Position numbers and translations under genes: made by a program
In this document: positions 47,298 through 60,841 of the stretch, piece after piece
Layout of the letters: each line of letters starts with the position of its first letter
How positions within the stretch are numbered: the first letter of the stretch is position 1
NCBI RefSeq assembly: GCF_030272615.1
Contig: NC_081413.1
Location: forward strand, 446,004,538-446,068,537
Reading direction: 5' to 3'
DNA: 64,000 nt
Origin: Cryptomeria japonica
Lineage: Eukaryota; Streptophyta; Pinopsida; Cupressales; Cupressaceae
Notes under the pieces: generated by a model
The model's database searches: none
Seen by the model: the letters and a program-made list of their open reading frames with translations, nothing else
What the model was told of the DNA's origin: nothing

Positions 47298-47302
47298 CTT
47301 GT
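47298..47302. other. Target-site duplication CTTGT, right copy of the outer copia
   Basis: Directly follows GGACAACA. Partner at 20371-20375. Confidence 0.85.
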
Positions 47303-48305
47303 AATGGTTAAAATATTTGGTATCACCAATGAAGGTAACAAAACCAATAATTTTATTTAAGAGACCATTACATGACCTAATAGATCTAGGCTTAATCCTT
47401 CTTGGGAAAAAGTCTTAAATTTTGATTAGGATCCCTTGGTTAGGGTTTGATTCCCTCTTTCTAAGTTGAATTGTGAAAATGTTAAAATTAGGGTAAAATT
47501 GGTGATTATTGAAGAGATCAAGCATAAACAGTGAGCTACAGTTGTCATACGGAGATACCAACCTAGATCTTGGCAAACTATGATGTTGGAGATCTCTTCC
47601 TAGAATTTCAACATAATTTTGGGACCAAGGCTCATCAATTTGCTATGGTCCTCTGAATTTCTCACCATCAAAAGGTGAACCTATTAATCTTTGTGAATCC
47701 CATCGATCCTCCTAAATATAGATTTATACATATTTCCTACACATACAAAGAAAGGGGAAATTATTAGGAATAGGGGTTTGCCTAACCCCAGTTTAGGAAT
47801 TAGCCTTGAATGGAATAATACAAATTATACTAAAATAAATGCTAGGTTGATATACCTCAAATCTGCACTTATTGATGATGATTCTTTACTCTTTGAATCT
47901 AATCACATATGTTGTATGAAATGGCATGTAAAACTTAAAACCTTAATCACACACACATGCTTGCATAGGAATGATGTAATTTTTCTCCAAAATGGTTGAA
48001 TTATGAATATGCAAGCTTGAAGATCCCTCAAAATTCTTGATAATGAATGCTTCATGGATGCAAGAGTGATAGGAATTAATTGCTTAGAGTGGATAGATGA
48101 ATTAGGCTGATAAAATATCTATATATAGGGGTTTCTACATAAATTGCTGATTAGGTAGACCTCCAATGGTCATGTGGGGCCACAAAGATTATAACTTAAA
48201 GATGGTATATATGCCTTACCCCGTTTTAAATTGGGGCTAGATTAAGAGGGACCATGGCATTTTGAGGCACCATGGTCTAGACGAGGGTGCTCCATGTGCT
48301 AGTCT
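47303..48305. other. No gene recognised
   Basis: About 1 kb between two copia elements; this was the right flank of the outer copia's target. A 73-codon frame (47778-47999) has no motif. Nothing structural stands out. Confidence 0.5.
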
Positions 48306-49816
48306 TGTTGGCAATATTGCATTATAACAGACAATGAAAGATTGTTGGCATTTCTTAAGGATATTGAGAAGGTTGTTGATGATTATGGATATAACTGATT
48401 AAAGATGTTTTACTGTCTTGATATTATTATTTTGTCATTGATGTCAAGAAATTGATTTTCTAATTCAGTATGATGTTGCCATATCTTGAGAAGTATGATA
48501 TGAAGATTATAAAGATGTTGGTAAAAGACACAAGAAAGAATATGATGAATAAGGTATTCAATGGGCAACTACTACTGAGTCAGACAATGATGAGATCATG
48601 ATGTTTTAGATTGTTTTAACATCATACATATGTTGTAAATTGTAAAGGTTAATACTATACTATGTTATCAAGCAAAGAACCTAGTCAGTAAACCCTAAGG
48701 TTATCGCTATCGGTTAATGAAGGCGGAATGTCTACCGAGTGGAGTTTAGTATTCACTGAGTTGTTACCAAGTTGTCACTGAGCTATAACAGAATGCATTA
48801 AATGTTTACATGCAGTATTTAATGAAGGAAGCTGATGAGTTGGAGCGGATTAAATGATTGGTGAGCCATGGAAGAAGTTTGTTAATGAATCTAAGGCAAT
48901 GTAAAGTCAGCATGAAGATCTACAGCTCAGATTGAACCACAATACCCTATCACAAGTTCCAAGACTATTATGCAAGTTCCAAGGCAGGGTAAAACATTTT
49001 CAGATCGAAAGATGCATTGAACCTAGACAAGATTGAAGATCTGATGGCTATCATTGATCATGGGAAATGTGATCAAGGAGATTAAGCAGTTACCTAATTG
49101 TTTATAAATAGGAAACTGTTAATAAACAATGTATGTGGGCAAGTGTATGCATAGGAATGCTACATAGTGATTACCGAGCATAGAAGCTTGAAGACCTGTT
49201 AGAATAATAGAGTATAGAAGCCCAGCAGATAGACAAGATTAGTTCTATGTCTAGATTATATTGAACAAATAGGATTCTGCTTTAGCATTTTAGATGTGAA
49301 TTTGTAGATAGATTTTTATTACTGTTATTTTGTGAAAGTGATAGAAAATCTCTTAACTGAGTGGACTTAACAGTCTTATATGTAAATCCTCTAGCAAGGT
49401 GACATTCTGATTAAGTGTTTGAAATCCTTTAACAAGGTCACTTCTAACAAAGTGAAGATCCTAACAGATCTGAGGGAAATCCCTTAACTAAGTCACATCT
49501 AGCAATGTGTTTGTAATCTTTAACAGGATTTGCTTTTAACAGAGCATACTCTAGAAGAGTATATTTCTTAGTGGGTTCAAAATCCCATAGTGGTTTTTCC
49601 CTATTTGGGTTTCCATGTTAAATTTGGTGTTATGAGGTTTATATTACTCATATGCTTTTGAGTTTGCATGTTTAACAGTTTTGGTTATATTACTGATATA
49701 TATGTTACCGAGGTTGAATTTGATGTTTTTATGGATGATTAAGTTTGTATGATTCACCCCCCCTCTCATCTTGTTGGCTATTGGATCTGTACTTATATTA
49801 AGTATCAGAACTATCA
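48306..49816 (+). mobile_element. 5' LTR of the 48-56 kb copia (1,511 bp)
   Basis: TGTTGGCAATATTGC to GAACTATCA, followed by AT and the PBS. The U5 end includes CACCCCCCCTCTCATCTTGTTGG. Confidence 0.92.
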
Positions 49817-49818
49817 AT

Positions 49819-49830
49819 TGGTATCAGAGA
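49819..49830 (+). promoter_or_regulatory. Primer-binding site of the 48-56 kb copia
   Basis: TGGTATCAGAGA, two bases after the LTR; 11 of 12 match the tRNA-iMet site. Confidence 0.92.
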
Positions 49831-49880
49831 TTTGGACTCTGGAAGGAAAGTTTAAAGGCACTTGAGTTAAAGATCCAAAG

Positions 49881-52800
49881 ATGTATAAGAGGGATGCATC
49901 AAAGTTGAACAAGTCAAGTTTCTCTACATGGCAGAAAAGGATGAAGCTACATCTATCAAGAGTTGGAGAATATGTTGTATACTATCTAGAGAATAATTTT
50001 GTCACACCGAGCACCTATTCCATTGACTATGGAAGAGATAAAGGTGAAGCAAGAACATATTCAAGCAATGATTGAAATGATATATGCATTGACCGATTCA
50101 AAGTTTAATGATCTAGAAGGCTGCAATGATGCAAAGGCAATGTGGGATAAGCTCATATCAGCATATGGAGGAGATGAACATGTTCAAAGAGAAAAAGTAG
50201 ATAGTCTGAGAGGACAACTTGAATATATGAGGATGAATGAAGGTGAGAACATAACTCAGTACAATACAAGACTAAAGGAGATTGTTAGTCAAATCAAAGG
50301 AGCAGGTGGAACTATTGAAGAAAAGGATATAACAAGTAAGTTGTTAAGAACCCTTCTACCAGCTTATGCAATCCGAGTCTCTGCAATCAATGAATTGAGG
50401 TCTATACCTAATATGTCAGTTTCTTTGGATGCTACTATTGGTAAGCTACATGCATTTGAGATAAGTAATTTTGATAACAGTGGATCTTCGGTAAATAAAG
50501 TTGAATCTGTATTTAGTTATCTTCATCTTGATGAATCTAATGATTACAATGAAAGAAAGTATAAGTACTCTGAAGGAGATCATAGTGGAGCAAGTGAAAG
50601 ATTTTGAAAGAACATGGAAGAAGTACACAAACTGTATGAAGAAATCAGAAAGCAAGAAGAGTTTGAAGCACTATTAGCCAAAAGGTTACTGAGAGGCAAA
50701 GGTAAGTATAAAGGAAAACTACCTTTGAAATGTTTCAATTGTGATAAGATAGGACATATGGCTTCTAATTGTCCTAACAAAGATTTTACTGAAAAGAGAG
50801 ATTACAAAGATAACAGACAGATAGATAACCATTACAAAGGACACCAAGACTTCAGAAGAAGAGATAGAAAGACATGCTTAATAGCTAATGAGGAATCTAA
50901 TGATGATAAATCAGATGAGACTGATACAAAGGAAGTAGTTTATGTGGCTATCAAGGATGGCTCAGATGAAAAAAGGTATGAAGAAAAAGCCCTAATATCT
51001 CACATAAACACTAATGATTCTTGGATTATAGATAGTGGATGCTCACATCATATGACAGGAGATAAACACAAGTTTGTTATGTTAGAAGATTATGATGGAG
51101 GCTATGTTAGATTTGGTAATGATGCACCATGTCTAGTAAGAGGTAAAGGATCTATAACACTTCTTGATAATGCAAGATGCAATGATGTTTATTGGGTTGA
51201 AGGTTTGAAATACAATTTGTTGAGTGTAGCACAGCTAAACAACACAGGTTACCGAATAGAATTTCAGAAAGGAATTGTCAAAGTTCATGGCAAGAATGGA
51301 AAGTTAGCTGCTACCGAGACACAAACAAAAGGTAATACATTTCACCTTGACTCAATGTGGAATAATTTTTTGCATGCAAAGATTGATGATACCTGGTTAT
51401 GGCATAAAAGTTTTTGTCATGTAAATTTTGATAATCTAATCAAGATAAGTAAGAAGCACAGAGTAAGAGGTCTACCAAGTCTTGAAAAAGCTGAGAATGC
51501 TATGTGCCGAGGATGCCACATGGGTAAGATGAGAAGATCAAGATTTACAAGTAAGTCTTACACTTCTAAGGGAATTTTTGATCTAGTGCACACTGATCTT
51601 TGTGTTCCTATGAAAGTTCAAAGTTATTATGGTGATAAGTATTTCATATTATTTGTGGATGACTATTCAAGGATGATGTCAATAATGTTTTTAAAGGAAA
51701 AAATAGAAGCTTTTCAAATGCTTAAATGGTATAAGGCAAGAGTTGAAAATGAAACAGGAAGACAACTGAAATGTCTTAGATCAGATAGAGGAGGAGAGTT
51801 CACATCTGATGAATTCAACTTATTCTACAATGATCATGATATTAAAATACAAGTCTCTGCACCAAGAACTCCACAGCAGAATGGAATAGTTGAAAGAAGA
51901 AACAAATCTATTGTGGATTGTGCTAGAACACAGATGATTGAAAAGAAGGTGCCACAAACATTTTGGAGAGAAGCAATAAGCACAGTTGTTTACACCTTGA
52001 ACCGAGTTCAATTGAAGAAAGGTAATTTGAAGACACCATATGAAATCTGGTATGATAAGAAACCTAATGTTAGTTATTTTAAAATCTTTGGAAGTAGATG
52101 CTATGTTCTTAAAGATGATAGAAATGGTAAGTTTGATCAGAAAAGTGAAGAAGGAACATTTCTAGGTTATTGTTCTAGAAGTAAAGCATTTAAATGTCTG
52201 ATCAAATCATCTAACAAAATAGTAGAAAGTGCAAATGTGAAAATTGATGAATTTGTAAAAAGAAATGATGAAGGAAATTCCAAGGAACTAGAAGACTATG
52301 ATGAATTTGTCTATGTTCAACCGAGAAGTCCTACTGAGAAAACTGTTGAGGAAAATGAAGAGAATATCCAGTTACCGAGTGATGAAGAAGATCATATAGA
52401 GCCTACCGAGCCTATATTAGCCAAGTATGTCAGAAGACATCATGCACCAAGTCATATTATAGGAGATAAGGATGATCCAGTGATGACAAGGAACAAACTG
52501 AGATAGAACACATGTTTGATATCTAAATTTGAACCGAGAATAGTGAAAGAGGCATTTAACAGTGAAGATTGGGTAAATGCTATGACAGAAGAGATTGATC
52601 AAATCAAGAAGAATGACACATGGACACTAATCCCAAGACCGAAGGACAAAAATGTAATCAGTACAAAGTCAATTTTTAGAAACAAGCTAAATGAAAAAGG
52701 AGAAGTCATTCGAAACAAAGCAAGATTAGTTTGCAAAGGTTATGCTAAAGAAGAAGGAATTGATTATGGTGAAAATTTTGCACCTATTGTTAGACTTGAA

Positions 52801-54066
52801 GGAGTAAGAACATTGTTGGCCTATGTTGCTTTCAATAATTTCAAGGTATATCAAATGGATGTCAAATCTGCATTTCTGAATGGAATATTAGAAGAAGAAG
52901 TTTTCATTGAACAACCTTAAGGATTTGTTGAAGAAAATAATAAAGATCAGGTATGTAAATTGAACAAAGCCTTATATGGTTTGAAATAAGCACCAAGAGC
53001 ATGGTATGAAAGATTGCACTCTTATTTGATTAAGATTGGTTTTATAAGGACAAGTGAGAACAACAATATGTACATGAAGAATGATGAAAATGGAATACTG
53101 ATCTCAGCCATATTTGTTGATGATATTATATTTTGTGGAAATGACACTTTATGCAAGAACTTTGGAAATGAAATGAGCAAAGAATTTGAGATGTCATTAA
53201 TCGATGAGATAAAGTATTTTATAGGCTTACAGATACTACAAATGAAAAATGAGATTTTCATTACTCAATCCAAGTACATAAAGGAAATCTTAAAGAAATT
53301 TGGAATGGATGATTCAAAACTAGTAAATACTTCTATGACTACCAACTGTAAATTATCTAAGAATGATGAATCTGCATTTGTTGATGAGATGCTCTACCGA
53401 TCCCTAATTGGAAAACTACAATATGTTGTTCACAACAAACTAGACATAGCACATGTAGTAGGTATAGTTGCAAGATTCTCTACAGATCCTAAGGAAACAC
53501 ATATGACAGCAATCAAACGAATTTTTAGATACTTGAAAGGCATAGAGGATTATGGCTTAGTATATTAGAAAGGAAATGATTTTGATTTAAAAGTTTATAC
53601 TGATGCTGATTGGGTAGGCAACATTGATGATAGAAAAAACACAAGTGGAGGAGCTTTCTTTTTAGGAGAAAGACTAGTGAGTTGGCTTAGCAAGAAACAA
53701 GGATGTGTTTCACAGTCAACAACAGAAGCTGAATACGTTGTTGTAGTATTGAATTGTACCAACATTGCATGGATCAAACAACTGTTGGAAGGTATAAATG
53801 AGAAAGTTACCGAGCCAGTAACTATATTCTGTGACAATACTAGTGCCATTAATATTTCAAAGAATCTTGTTATGCACTCTAAGACAAAGCACATATCTAT
53901 CAAATATCATTATCTTAGAGAAGAAGCTCAAGAGAAGAAAGTGGTGTTGGAATATGTTAGCACAAAGGAGCAAATAGAAGATACCTTCACCAAGCCACTA
54001 CCAAAGGACACTTTTGAATATCTCAGAAGCAAGTTAGGGGTCCTACCCCTATCTTCTACTCACTGA
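49881..54066 (+). pseudogene. Copia gag-pol polyprotein, one frame with few lesions
   Basis: Gag starts at MYKRDASKLNKSSFSTWQKR (49881) and shifts frame near 50020. From 49999 to the end a single frame holds everything. Gag: CNDAKAMWDKLISAYGGDEH. CCHC knuckle: CFNCDKIGHMASNC (50740). Protease: WIIDSGCSHHMTGD (51020). Pre-integrase: LWHKSFCHVNFDN. Integrase: LVHTDLCVP, FVDDYSRMMS, LKCLRSDRGGEF, QQNGIVERRNK (D, D, E intact). RT: NDTWTLIPRPKDKN, VYQMDVKSAFLNGILEEEVF, active site FVDDIIF (53120). RNase H: TDADWVGNIDDRKNTSGG, STTEAEY, EQIEDTFTKPLPKDTFEYLR. Stops: TGA 50605, TAG 52504, TAA 52918, TAA 52987, TAG 53566. The longest uninterrupted part is 50614-52506 (630 codons). Catalytic residues are intact, but the frame lesions should block function. 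Confidence 0.93.
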
Positions 54067-54485
54067 CTGAGTTCGGTGAAAGCATCAATCTGATAACTCT
54101 AATGAATATCTTTTGGGAGTTGATGCTGAGTTATACACTTAAGGATGATTTCTAAAAGTGTACTGGAATTAATATAGAAAATATTACAGGGAACAGGAAT
54201 TGAAGGCAAATGCTCTAACTGAGACTCAGTTGATACACAACAGTAGGAAATCACTTCTTATAGAAAGAAATTATGTTTTAAGTTCTTTTTGGCATTGCTG
54301 TCAAAGGGGGAGAAGACTACTATAAAGGAGAGAAGACTAAGAGAAAACTGAGTATACTACAGATTGGGAAGAAGACTAAAGAAATGAGGAGAAGTCTAAT
54401 GTATCGGGGAGAGCATTTCAGCATTTTAGAATCACAGCAATCCGAATCTATTAAGGTCAAATCAATTGGTTTTTCCATCAATGCC

Positions 54486-54497
54486 AAAGGGGGAGAT
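54486..54497 (+). promoter_or_regulatory. Polypurine tract of the 48-56 kb copia
   Basis: AAAGGGGGAGAT, directly before the 3' LTR. A second purine block (TCAAAGGGGGAGAAG) lies near 54301, about 190 bp upstream. Such doubled tracts recur in the other copia tails here. Confidence 0.9.
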
Positions 54498-56031
54498 TGT
54501 TGGCAATATTGCAATATAACAGACAATGAAAGATTGTTGGCACATCTTAAGGATATTGAGAAGGTTGTTGATGATTATGGATATAACTGATTAAATATGT
54601 TTTACTATCTTGATATTATTATTTTGTCATTGATGTCAGGAAATTAATTTTATAATTCAGTATGATGTTGCCATATCTTGAGAAGTATGATATGAAGATT
54701 ATAAAGATGTCGGTAAAAGACACTGGAAAGAATATGATGAATAAGGTATTCAATGGGAAACTACTAACGAGTCAGACAATGATGAGATCATGATGTTTTA
54801 GATTGTTTTAACATCATACATATGTTGTAAATTGTAAAGGTTAATACTATACTATGTTATCAAGCAAAGAACCTAGTTGGTAAACCCTAAGGAACCTAGT
54901 CAGTAAACCCTAAGGTTATCGCTATTGGTTAATGAAGGCAGAATGTCTAATGAGTGGAGTTTAGTATTCACCGAGTTGTTACTGAGTTGTAACCGAGCTA
55001 TAACAGAATGCATTAAATGTTTACATGCAGTATTTAATGAAGGAAGCTGATGAGCTAGAGCGGATTAAATGATTGGTGAGCCATGGAAGAAGTTTGTTAA
55101 CGAATCTAAGGCAATGGAAAGTTGCCATGAAGATGTATAGCTCAGATTGAACCACAATACCCTAGCACAAGTTCCAAGACTATTATGCAAGTTCCAAGGT
55201 GGGGTAAAACATTTTCAGATTGAAAGATGCATTGAACCTAGACAAGATTGAAGATCTGATGGCTATCATTGATCATGGGAAATGTGATCAAGGAGATTAA
55301 GTAGTTACCTAATTGTTTATAAATAGGAAACTATTAATAAACAATGTATGCGGGCAAGTGTATGCACAGGGATGCTACATAGTGATTATCGAGCATAGAA
55401 GCTTGAAGACCTGTTAGAATAATAGAGTATAGAAGCCCAGCAGATAGACAAGATTAGTTCTATGTTTAGATTGTATTGAACAAATAGGAATCTTCTTTAG
55501 CATTTTAGATGTGAAGTTGCAAATAGATTTTTATTACTGTTATTTTGTGAAAGTGACAGAAAATCTCTTAACCGAGTGGACTTAACAGTCTTATATGTAA
55601 ATCCTCTAGCAAGGTGACATTCTGATTGAGTGTTTGAAATCCTTTAACAAGGTCACTTCTAACAAAGTGAAGATCCTAACAGATCTGAGGGAAATCCCTT
55701 AACCGGGTCACATCTAGCAATGTGTTTGTAGTCTTTAACAGAATTTGCTTTTAACCGAGCATACTCTAGAAGAGTATATTTCTTAGTGGGTTCGAAATCC
55801 CACAGTGGTTTTTCCCTATTTGGGTTTCCACGTTAAATTTGGTGTTATGAGGTTTATATTGTTCATATGCTTTTGAGTTTGCATGTTTAATAGTTTTGGT
55901 TATATTATTGATATATATGTTACCGAGGTTGAATCTGATGTTTTTATGGATGATTAAGTTTGTATGATTCACCCCCCCCCTCATCTTATTGGCTATTGGA
56001 TCTGTACTTATATTAAGTATCAGAACTATGA
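54498..56031 (+). mobile_element. 3' LTR of the 48-56 kb copia (1,534 bp)
   Basis: Aligns with the 5' LTR. It is longer, mainly because AACCTAGTYRGTAAACCCTA plus AGG is present twice in tandem near 54870-54915 and once in the 5' LTR. The terminus reads CTATGA instead of CTATCA. Confidence 0.92.
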
Positions 56032-58030
56032 GATCCACCCATAATAAGGGCCTAAACAAAGGTAAAATGAGGTGGATATCCTATGGTAGGACCCACAAAA
56101 GGTTTATCATGGCTCAAAGTTGCAAAATAGACACAAACATACCCAAAAAGGTGATGAGGATAGGACACACAAAAGTAGGGGCCATGAACATGAGTTGTAA
56201 ATTGACTTGGTAAAAATTTATGCTACATTATCCCCCAGTTTAATAGGATCATGAGGCTATGCAAATACTTGCAGTAAAGTAGATGAAGATATGAAAGAGA
56301 GGAGAAATTAGGATTACAATCACAAGGAGTATAAGACATCACTAATTACAAGGAACCAAGCCCCTAGTCTTAGCATCTTAACTCACAAAATTGCATGCAA
56401 GGGCACACAAAACAAGAAAGAAACAAAAAAAGCAAACAAAGGCAAAAGACAAAAGGAAAAAAGACACACAACACACAAAAGCTAAAAACCAAAAAGAAGA
56501 CCTCAAGTCAACTAGTCGAAGTAACTTCAATATCAAAATGTCTCAACCACTAATATCATTCTTGAAAATGTCATCTCAGGAACACAAGCAGTCACATCAT
56601 AAAAATCAAATTGAGCATGCATCAATACATGAACTACAAATAGAAAATCTATGAGCTCATGTGGAGAAGAGAGAGGCATGGATACACATTCTAGTTGTGT
56701 TTTTCTAGGTGAGACATGAGAAGAAGAGTAAGAGAAGACATGGATACACATTCTAGTTGTGTTTTCCTATGTGATCCATGTTGGGGAGGAAAGTAGCAAT
56801 TATCTTGTTGTGTTTTTCTAGTTCCACTCATCTTGTTGTCTGTAACTATCTAGTTTTAGGTATTAAGAATCCCATGTAAGAGTTTGTTTTCTCTGAATTC
56901 GATCATGCAACAACCTGTATAAGACATGAAATGGAAATGTAAACATCTATCTATATCAAGAAAATTTCATGTAAGAGTTTTTTATACTTTGGTTTCAAGA
57001 ATGTATAACCCCCTATAAGAAACATTTATGCCTGGTTTTGAGGACATCTCATGTAAGAATTTGTTTTCTCTAGTTTCGAGAATGTGCACCCCATTTAAGA
57101 AATTAAAAAAATATATTACAATATAGTACAAAGAGGGCGATATGTATGCCCCCCCTTAAGATGTCAACAAAGCCCTATGTTGATGTCTTAAGGAAGCTAG
57201 AAACAAGGATATGCACTTGCAACACCAAGGATATATCCTTTTAGGAAACAATTTTCATAAATCCAAGCTAAAGAGACAATAGTCATACAACAAAAGATAA
57301 GATATTTGAAAAATAAATATCTTGAAACAAGTGTGTAGGGGATCCTTGGAGGAGAAGAGATCTATTATCAAAAGGCATCTACCTCCAAGAGGAGTTTCTT
57401 GAACAAACATAACATCTTCTCCCAAAAAAGGGAAGGAAAACAAGACATCCTACCTCCCTCCTATTGCTTGGTAAAGGGATTCTTGATGAAGGATGACACA
57501 CTTTTGACCCAAATTGAAGGGTTTGTTTATAATAGACAAACATTGTCAAGTGTAAAAGAGGTTGTAGTCAAGGATACACACCTCTTGAAGAGAGAATCCT
57601 TGAGAAAACAACAACTTCACGCAAGGAATGACATCAAATCATAAGAAAACAGCACTCAACAAAGGAAAATTGGATACTTAGAAAGGATAAGGAAAATAAA
57701 TGCCCCCAAGTGTAAGGAAAATGAGAAGAATTACACAACCTCTAAGGAGAAATTATACATTAAAAACTACACTATTCCAATCAAAGAAAGGTCCTAAATA
57801 GGGAACACGCATGTACTCTCATGAAGGAATATTCAATGCAAGAAAAGAATATGATATGCAAAATGTAACTCTAAAGAAGAGGTAATATTAAAAGAAGGAA
57901 AGGTGTAGAATTAAGATGAAGAATCAGATATGCCCCTAAGGAGAGATTAATGATAAGATATATACCATTATATGTAAGAAAGGACATCAAAGTATGAAAA
58001 ATGAAACCCCTAAAGGAAATAGTGAAACCT
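56032..58030. other. No gene recognised; minor repeats
   Basis: About 2 kb of AT-rich sequence. Two near-identical blocks (CATGGATACACATTCTAGTT plus GTGTTTTYCTA) lie near 56678 and 56740. Decayed repeats of ATGTAAGARTTTGTTTTCTC and ACCCCCTATAAGAAA are spread over 56870-57100. An imperfect inverted repeat CTTAAGATGTCAACA / TGTTGATGTCTTAAG lies at about 57156-57193. Short frames have no motif. Confidence 0.5.
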
Positions 58031-59360
58031 TGTTGGCAACAACAATGAAGGAAAACTGATAGGGGGAGGTAATCAATTTTCACTGGATTAAATAATTTAA
58101 GCACAATCTTAGTTCTGATCAATAGCAACAAGAATAGAGATAAATACAATAACACCAACACACACAACACTGAGATTTTTGATGTGGAAAACTCGGTCAA
58201 GGAAAAAACCATGGTGGGATCCTACCCACAATGAGATGATACTCTACAGTAGTATGTGAAAGTATTACAATGGGGAATGCACATGCATTCAAGAACACTA
58301 CCTAGATCTCAATTCTCAAAATACAATGACCCAAAAGGCTACAACTCTTAGGGAAGGTTCACTACCTTACAACAATATTCAGAGTACAATTCAGTTAAGA
58401 TGAAGTAAAAGAATAGGATCCACTAATGGTTGATGACAGTTCTTGTTAAGCTCAATTGTTTTCCTTTCAACACACTCTTCTCAATGCACCACATTGAAAG
58501 ATGAATTTTCTTATTCATACATACACAACTCTATGATAATGTAGACACAACACTGACACCCAAATTATATGAATATAACACCTATTTACACAAATCATCA
58601 GCCTTGACTACAAGGTCAGCCAAACCCTCAACACCTAATTATAAAATTACATCACACGATACATAAATCAACCACAAGACCAATAAAATTTCATAGATAG
58701 CATAACATAGACCCAAATCAACTCCTCGAACATGAAACAACACCAAAAATCTTTCCAAGATCAAACGCAACACGTTACACCACCAAAAATACTGCATAAC
58801 ATGAAGAATATCACTAGACCTATAAGATCTTCAATAATGCACACAATGATCAATGTGGACCACCAAAATAAATAGGAAATAGTTAGGAAACATGAAAAAT
58901 CATTTTAGAACCATCCACAATAGCTACACCAACATCACTTAATCAAATCTTCATCGGTCAACTTGCTAACACCCAATAATACTCAACAGTAGCAACTCGG
59001 ACAAGAAAGATAACTTGTATAGCATCAAATCATGAACCATCTGGAATGAAGATACACATGAACATCCCAAAAACTCTCCCAAATATGCAACACAAGATAT
59101 AATCATACTGAAGCACAACATATCAGACAATAGAACACTACAACACTAAATATTGAAAACCAATCTCCATATCGAAATCCACAACTCGATAAAATCACCA
59201 CACAACATCATGGAATCAATAAATAATGAATTATCTCTAGTTTATTCAGCATAGAAAATAGATAAACTAACCAGATCACCAAACCAATTCTCTACAACAC
59301 TAAAACATAGGAATATGTTGACATCAATGACAACAATATATCCTAGTAGCAGCAATATCA
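58031..59360 (-). mobile_element. Copia 3' LTR (about 1,330 bp), same family as 18262-18875
   Basis: Plus-strand start TGTTGGCAACAACAATGAAGG, and end near GCAGCAATATCA. The reverse complement of each end matches the LTR at 18262. It lies to the left of a copia tail on the minus strand, so it is a 3' LTR. No 5' LTR or coding region follows. Confidence 0.72.
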
Positions 59361-59600
59361 AAAATCTTCCCCTTTTGTATTCATGGAAACATATGAATGT
59401 GAAAAAAAATCAATGCAAAGGAATAAATCAACACCAGCAAACTCCCCCTATGATCATGCACACAAAGCTCCAAAGATAAGGTAGTTTTTCACATGCTTCT
59501 CTCCCCCTTTGATAGTAATGCCAAAGACAAAATACAAACCATGCATCTATACCTCTAAGAAGGACAATCGCTCCCCCTTAGGATAAACTCACACACTAAA
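59361..59600 (-). other. Copia 3' tail with purine-rich tracts
   Basis: Element-sense purine blocks at about 59366-59375 (PPT, damaged), 59446-59456, 59501-59511 and 59571-59580. They have the same order and spacing style as 18062-18261. The element is truncated at about 59600, and no pol is present. Confidence 0.65.
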
Positions 59601-59974
59601 GGGTGAACCCACAATAGTGGGTTATACTTTTTTGGATGAAAGATTTTGTATCAATTTGTGAATTTGATTTTCACCAGCTTCTATCAAAACAAACTTTCAA
59701 TCGAATGTAAAATTTATTTTCAATCGAAAGTATAAAATAAAATACTTCTGATCGAAATTATGTTTCGAACAAAATTTTTCTATGGTTTTTTATATAAAAG
59801 TTTTCCTACCAAAAATGATAGTATTGTCATATTGTCATTTCCAGTGATCTGCCATTTTTAGTGAGTTAGACAGTGTTGTGCGCAATGAGAAAACCTCTGA
59901 AACTATGAACCAGGTAGTTTCACATTCACCTAGTGTATTTTATTCATTTTATTTTAAAATGTAGTTTTTAATAT
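59601..59974. other. No gene recognised
   Basis: AT-rich sequence with three related blocks (CAATCGAATGTAAAATTTAT, CAATCGAAAGTATAAAATAA and GATCGAAATTATGTTTCGAA, from about 59697). It may be part of an unidentified insertion. Confidence 0.45.
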
Positions 59975-60094
59975 GTATATATACATATATATAGGTGTAT
60001 ATGTATATATACACATGTGTACTATATATGCATATGTACATGTCCATGTATATATGTATATGTATATATATATATACATATGTATACATATGTA

Positions 60095-60128
<34 letters not shown>

Positions 60129-60808
60129 CATACATAGATATACATATATATACATACACATGTATACATATGTATACATATGTATGTATGTATATATATA
60201 TATATGTATACATATATATGTGTATATATAAATATATATATATGTATACATATATATATCTGTATATATACATATATATATATATACATATATGTATATA
60301 TCTATATGTATATATACATATGTATATATATATCTATATACATATGTATGCATATAGACACACACACACACATATATATATACATATATATACATAATTA
60401 TAGATATATATATATATATACATATGTATATATACACATATATACATATATATATATATACACATGTATACATATGTGTATATATGTATGTATGTATAGA
60501 TACACACACACACATAGACACACACACATATATATGTGTATGTATATATATGTATATGTATGTATATATATGTATATGTATATGTATATGTATATACATA
60601 CATACATATACATATACGTATACATACATATATATACATATAAATATACCTATACATACATATATATATATATACATATGTATGGATATATATGTATATA
60701 TACATACATACACATATATATATGTATATACATACATATATATATACATATATATGTATATATACATACATATATACATACAAACATATACATATGTATA
60801 TATGTACC

Positions 60809-60841
<33 letters not shown>

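Larger units (their letters stand above)
48306..56031 (+). mobile_element. Complete copia element, 7.7 kb
   Basis: LTRs at 48306-49816 and 54498-56031, PBS at 49819, gag-PR-INT-RT-RH in copia order, PPT at 54486. The first 175 LTR bases show about 8 differences (about 95 %), so this is a fairly young insertion. The flanks AGTCT and GATCC do not form a clean duplication. Its LTR edge (TGTTGGCAATATTG, ...ATCAGAACTATCA) and its tail (TCAAAGGGGGAGAAG) place it near the other copias here but in its own family. Confidence 0.93.
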
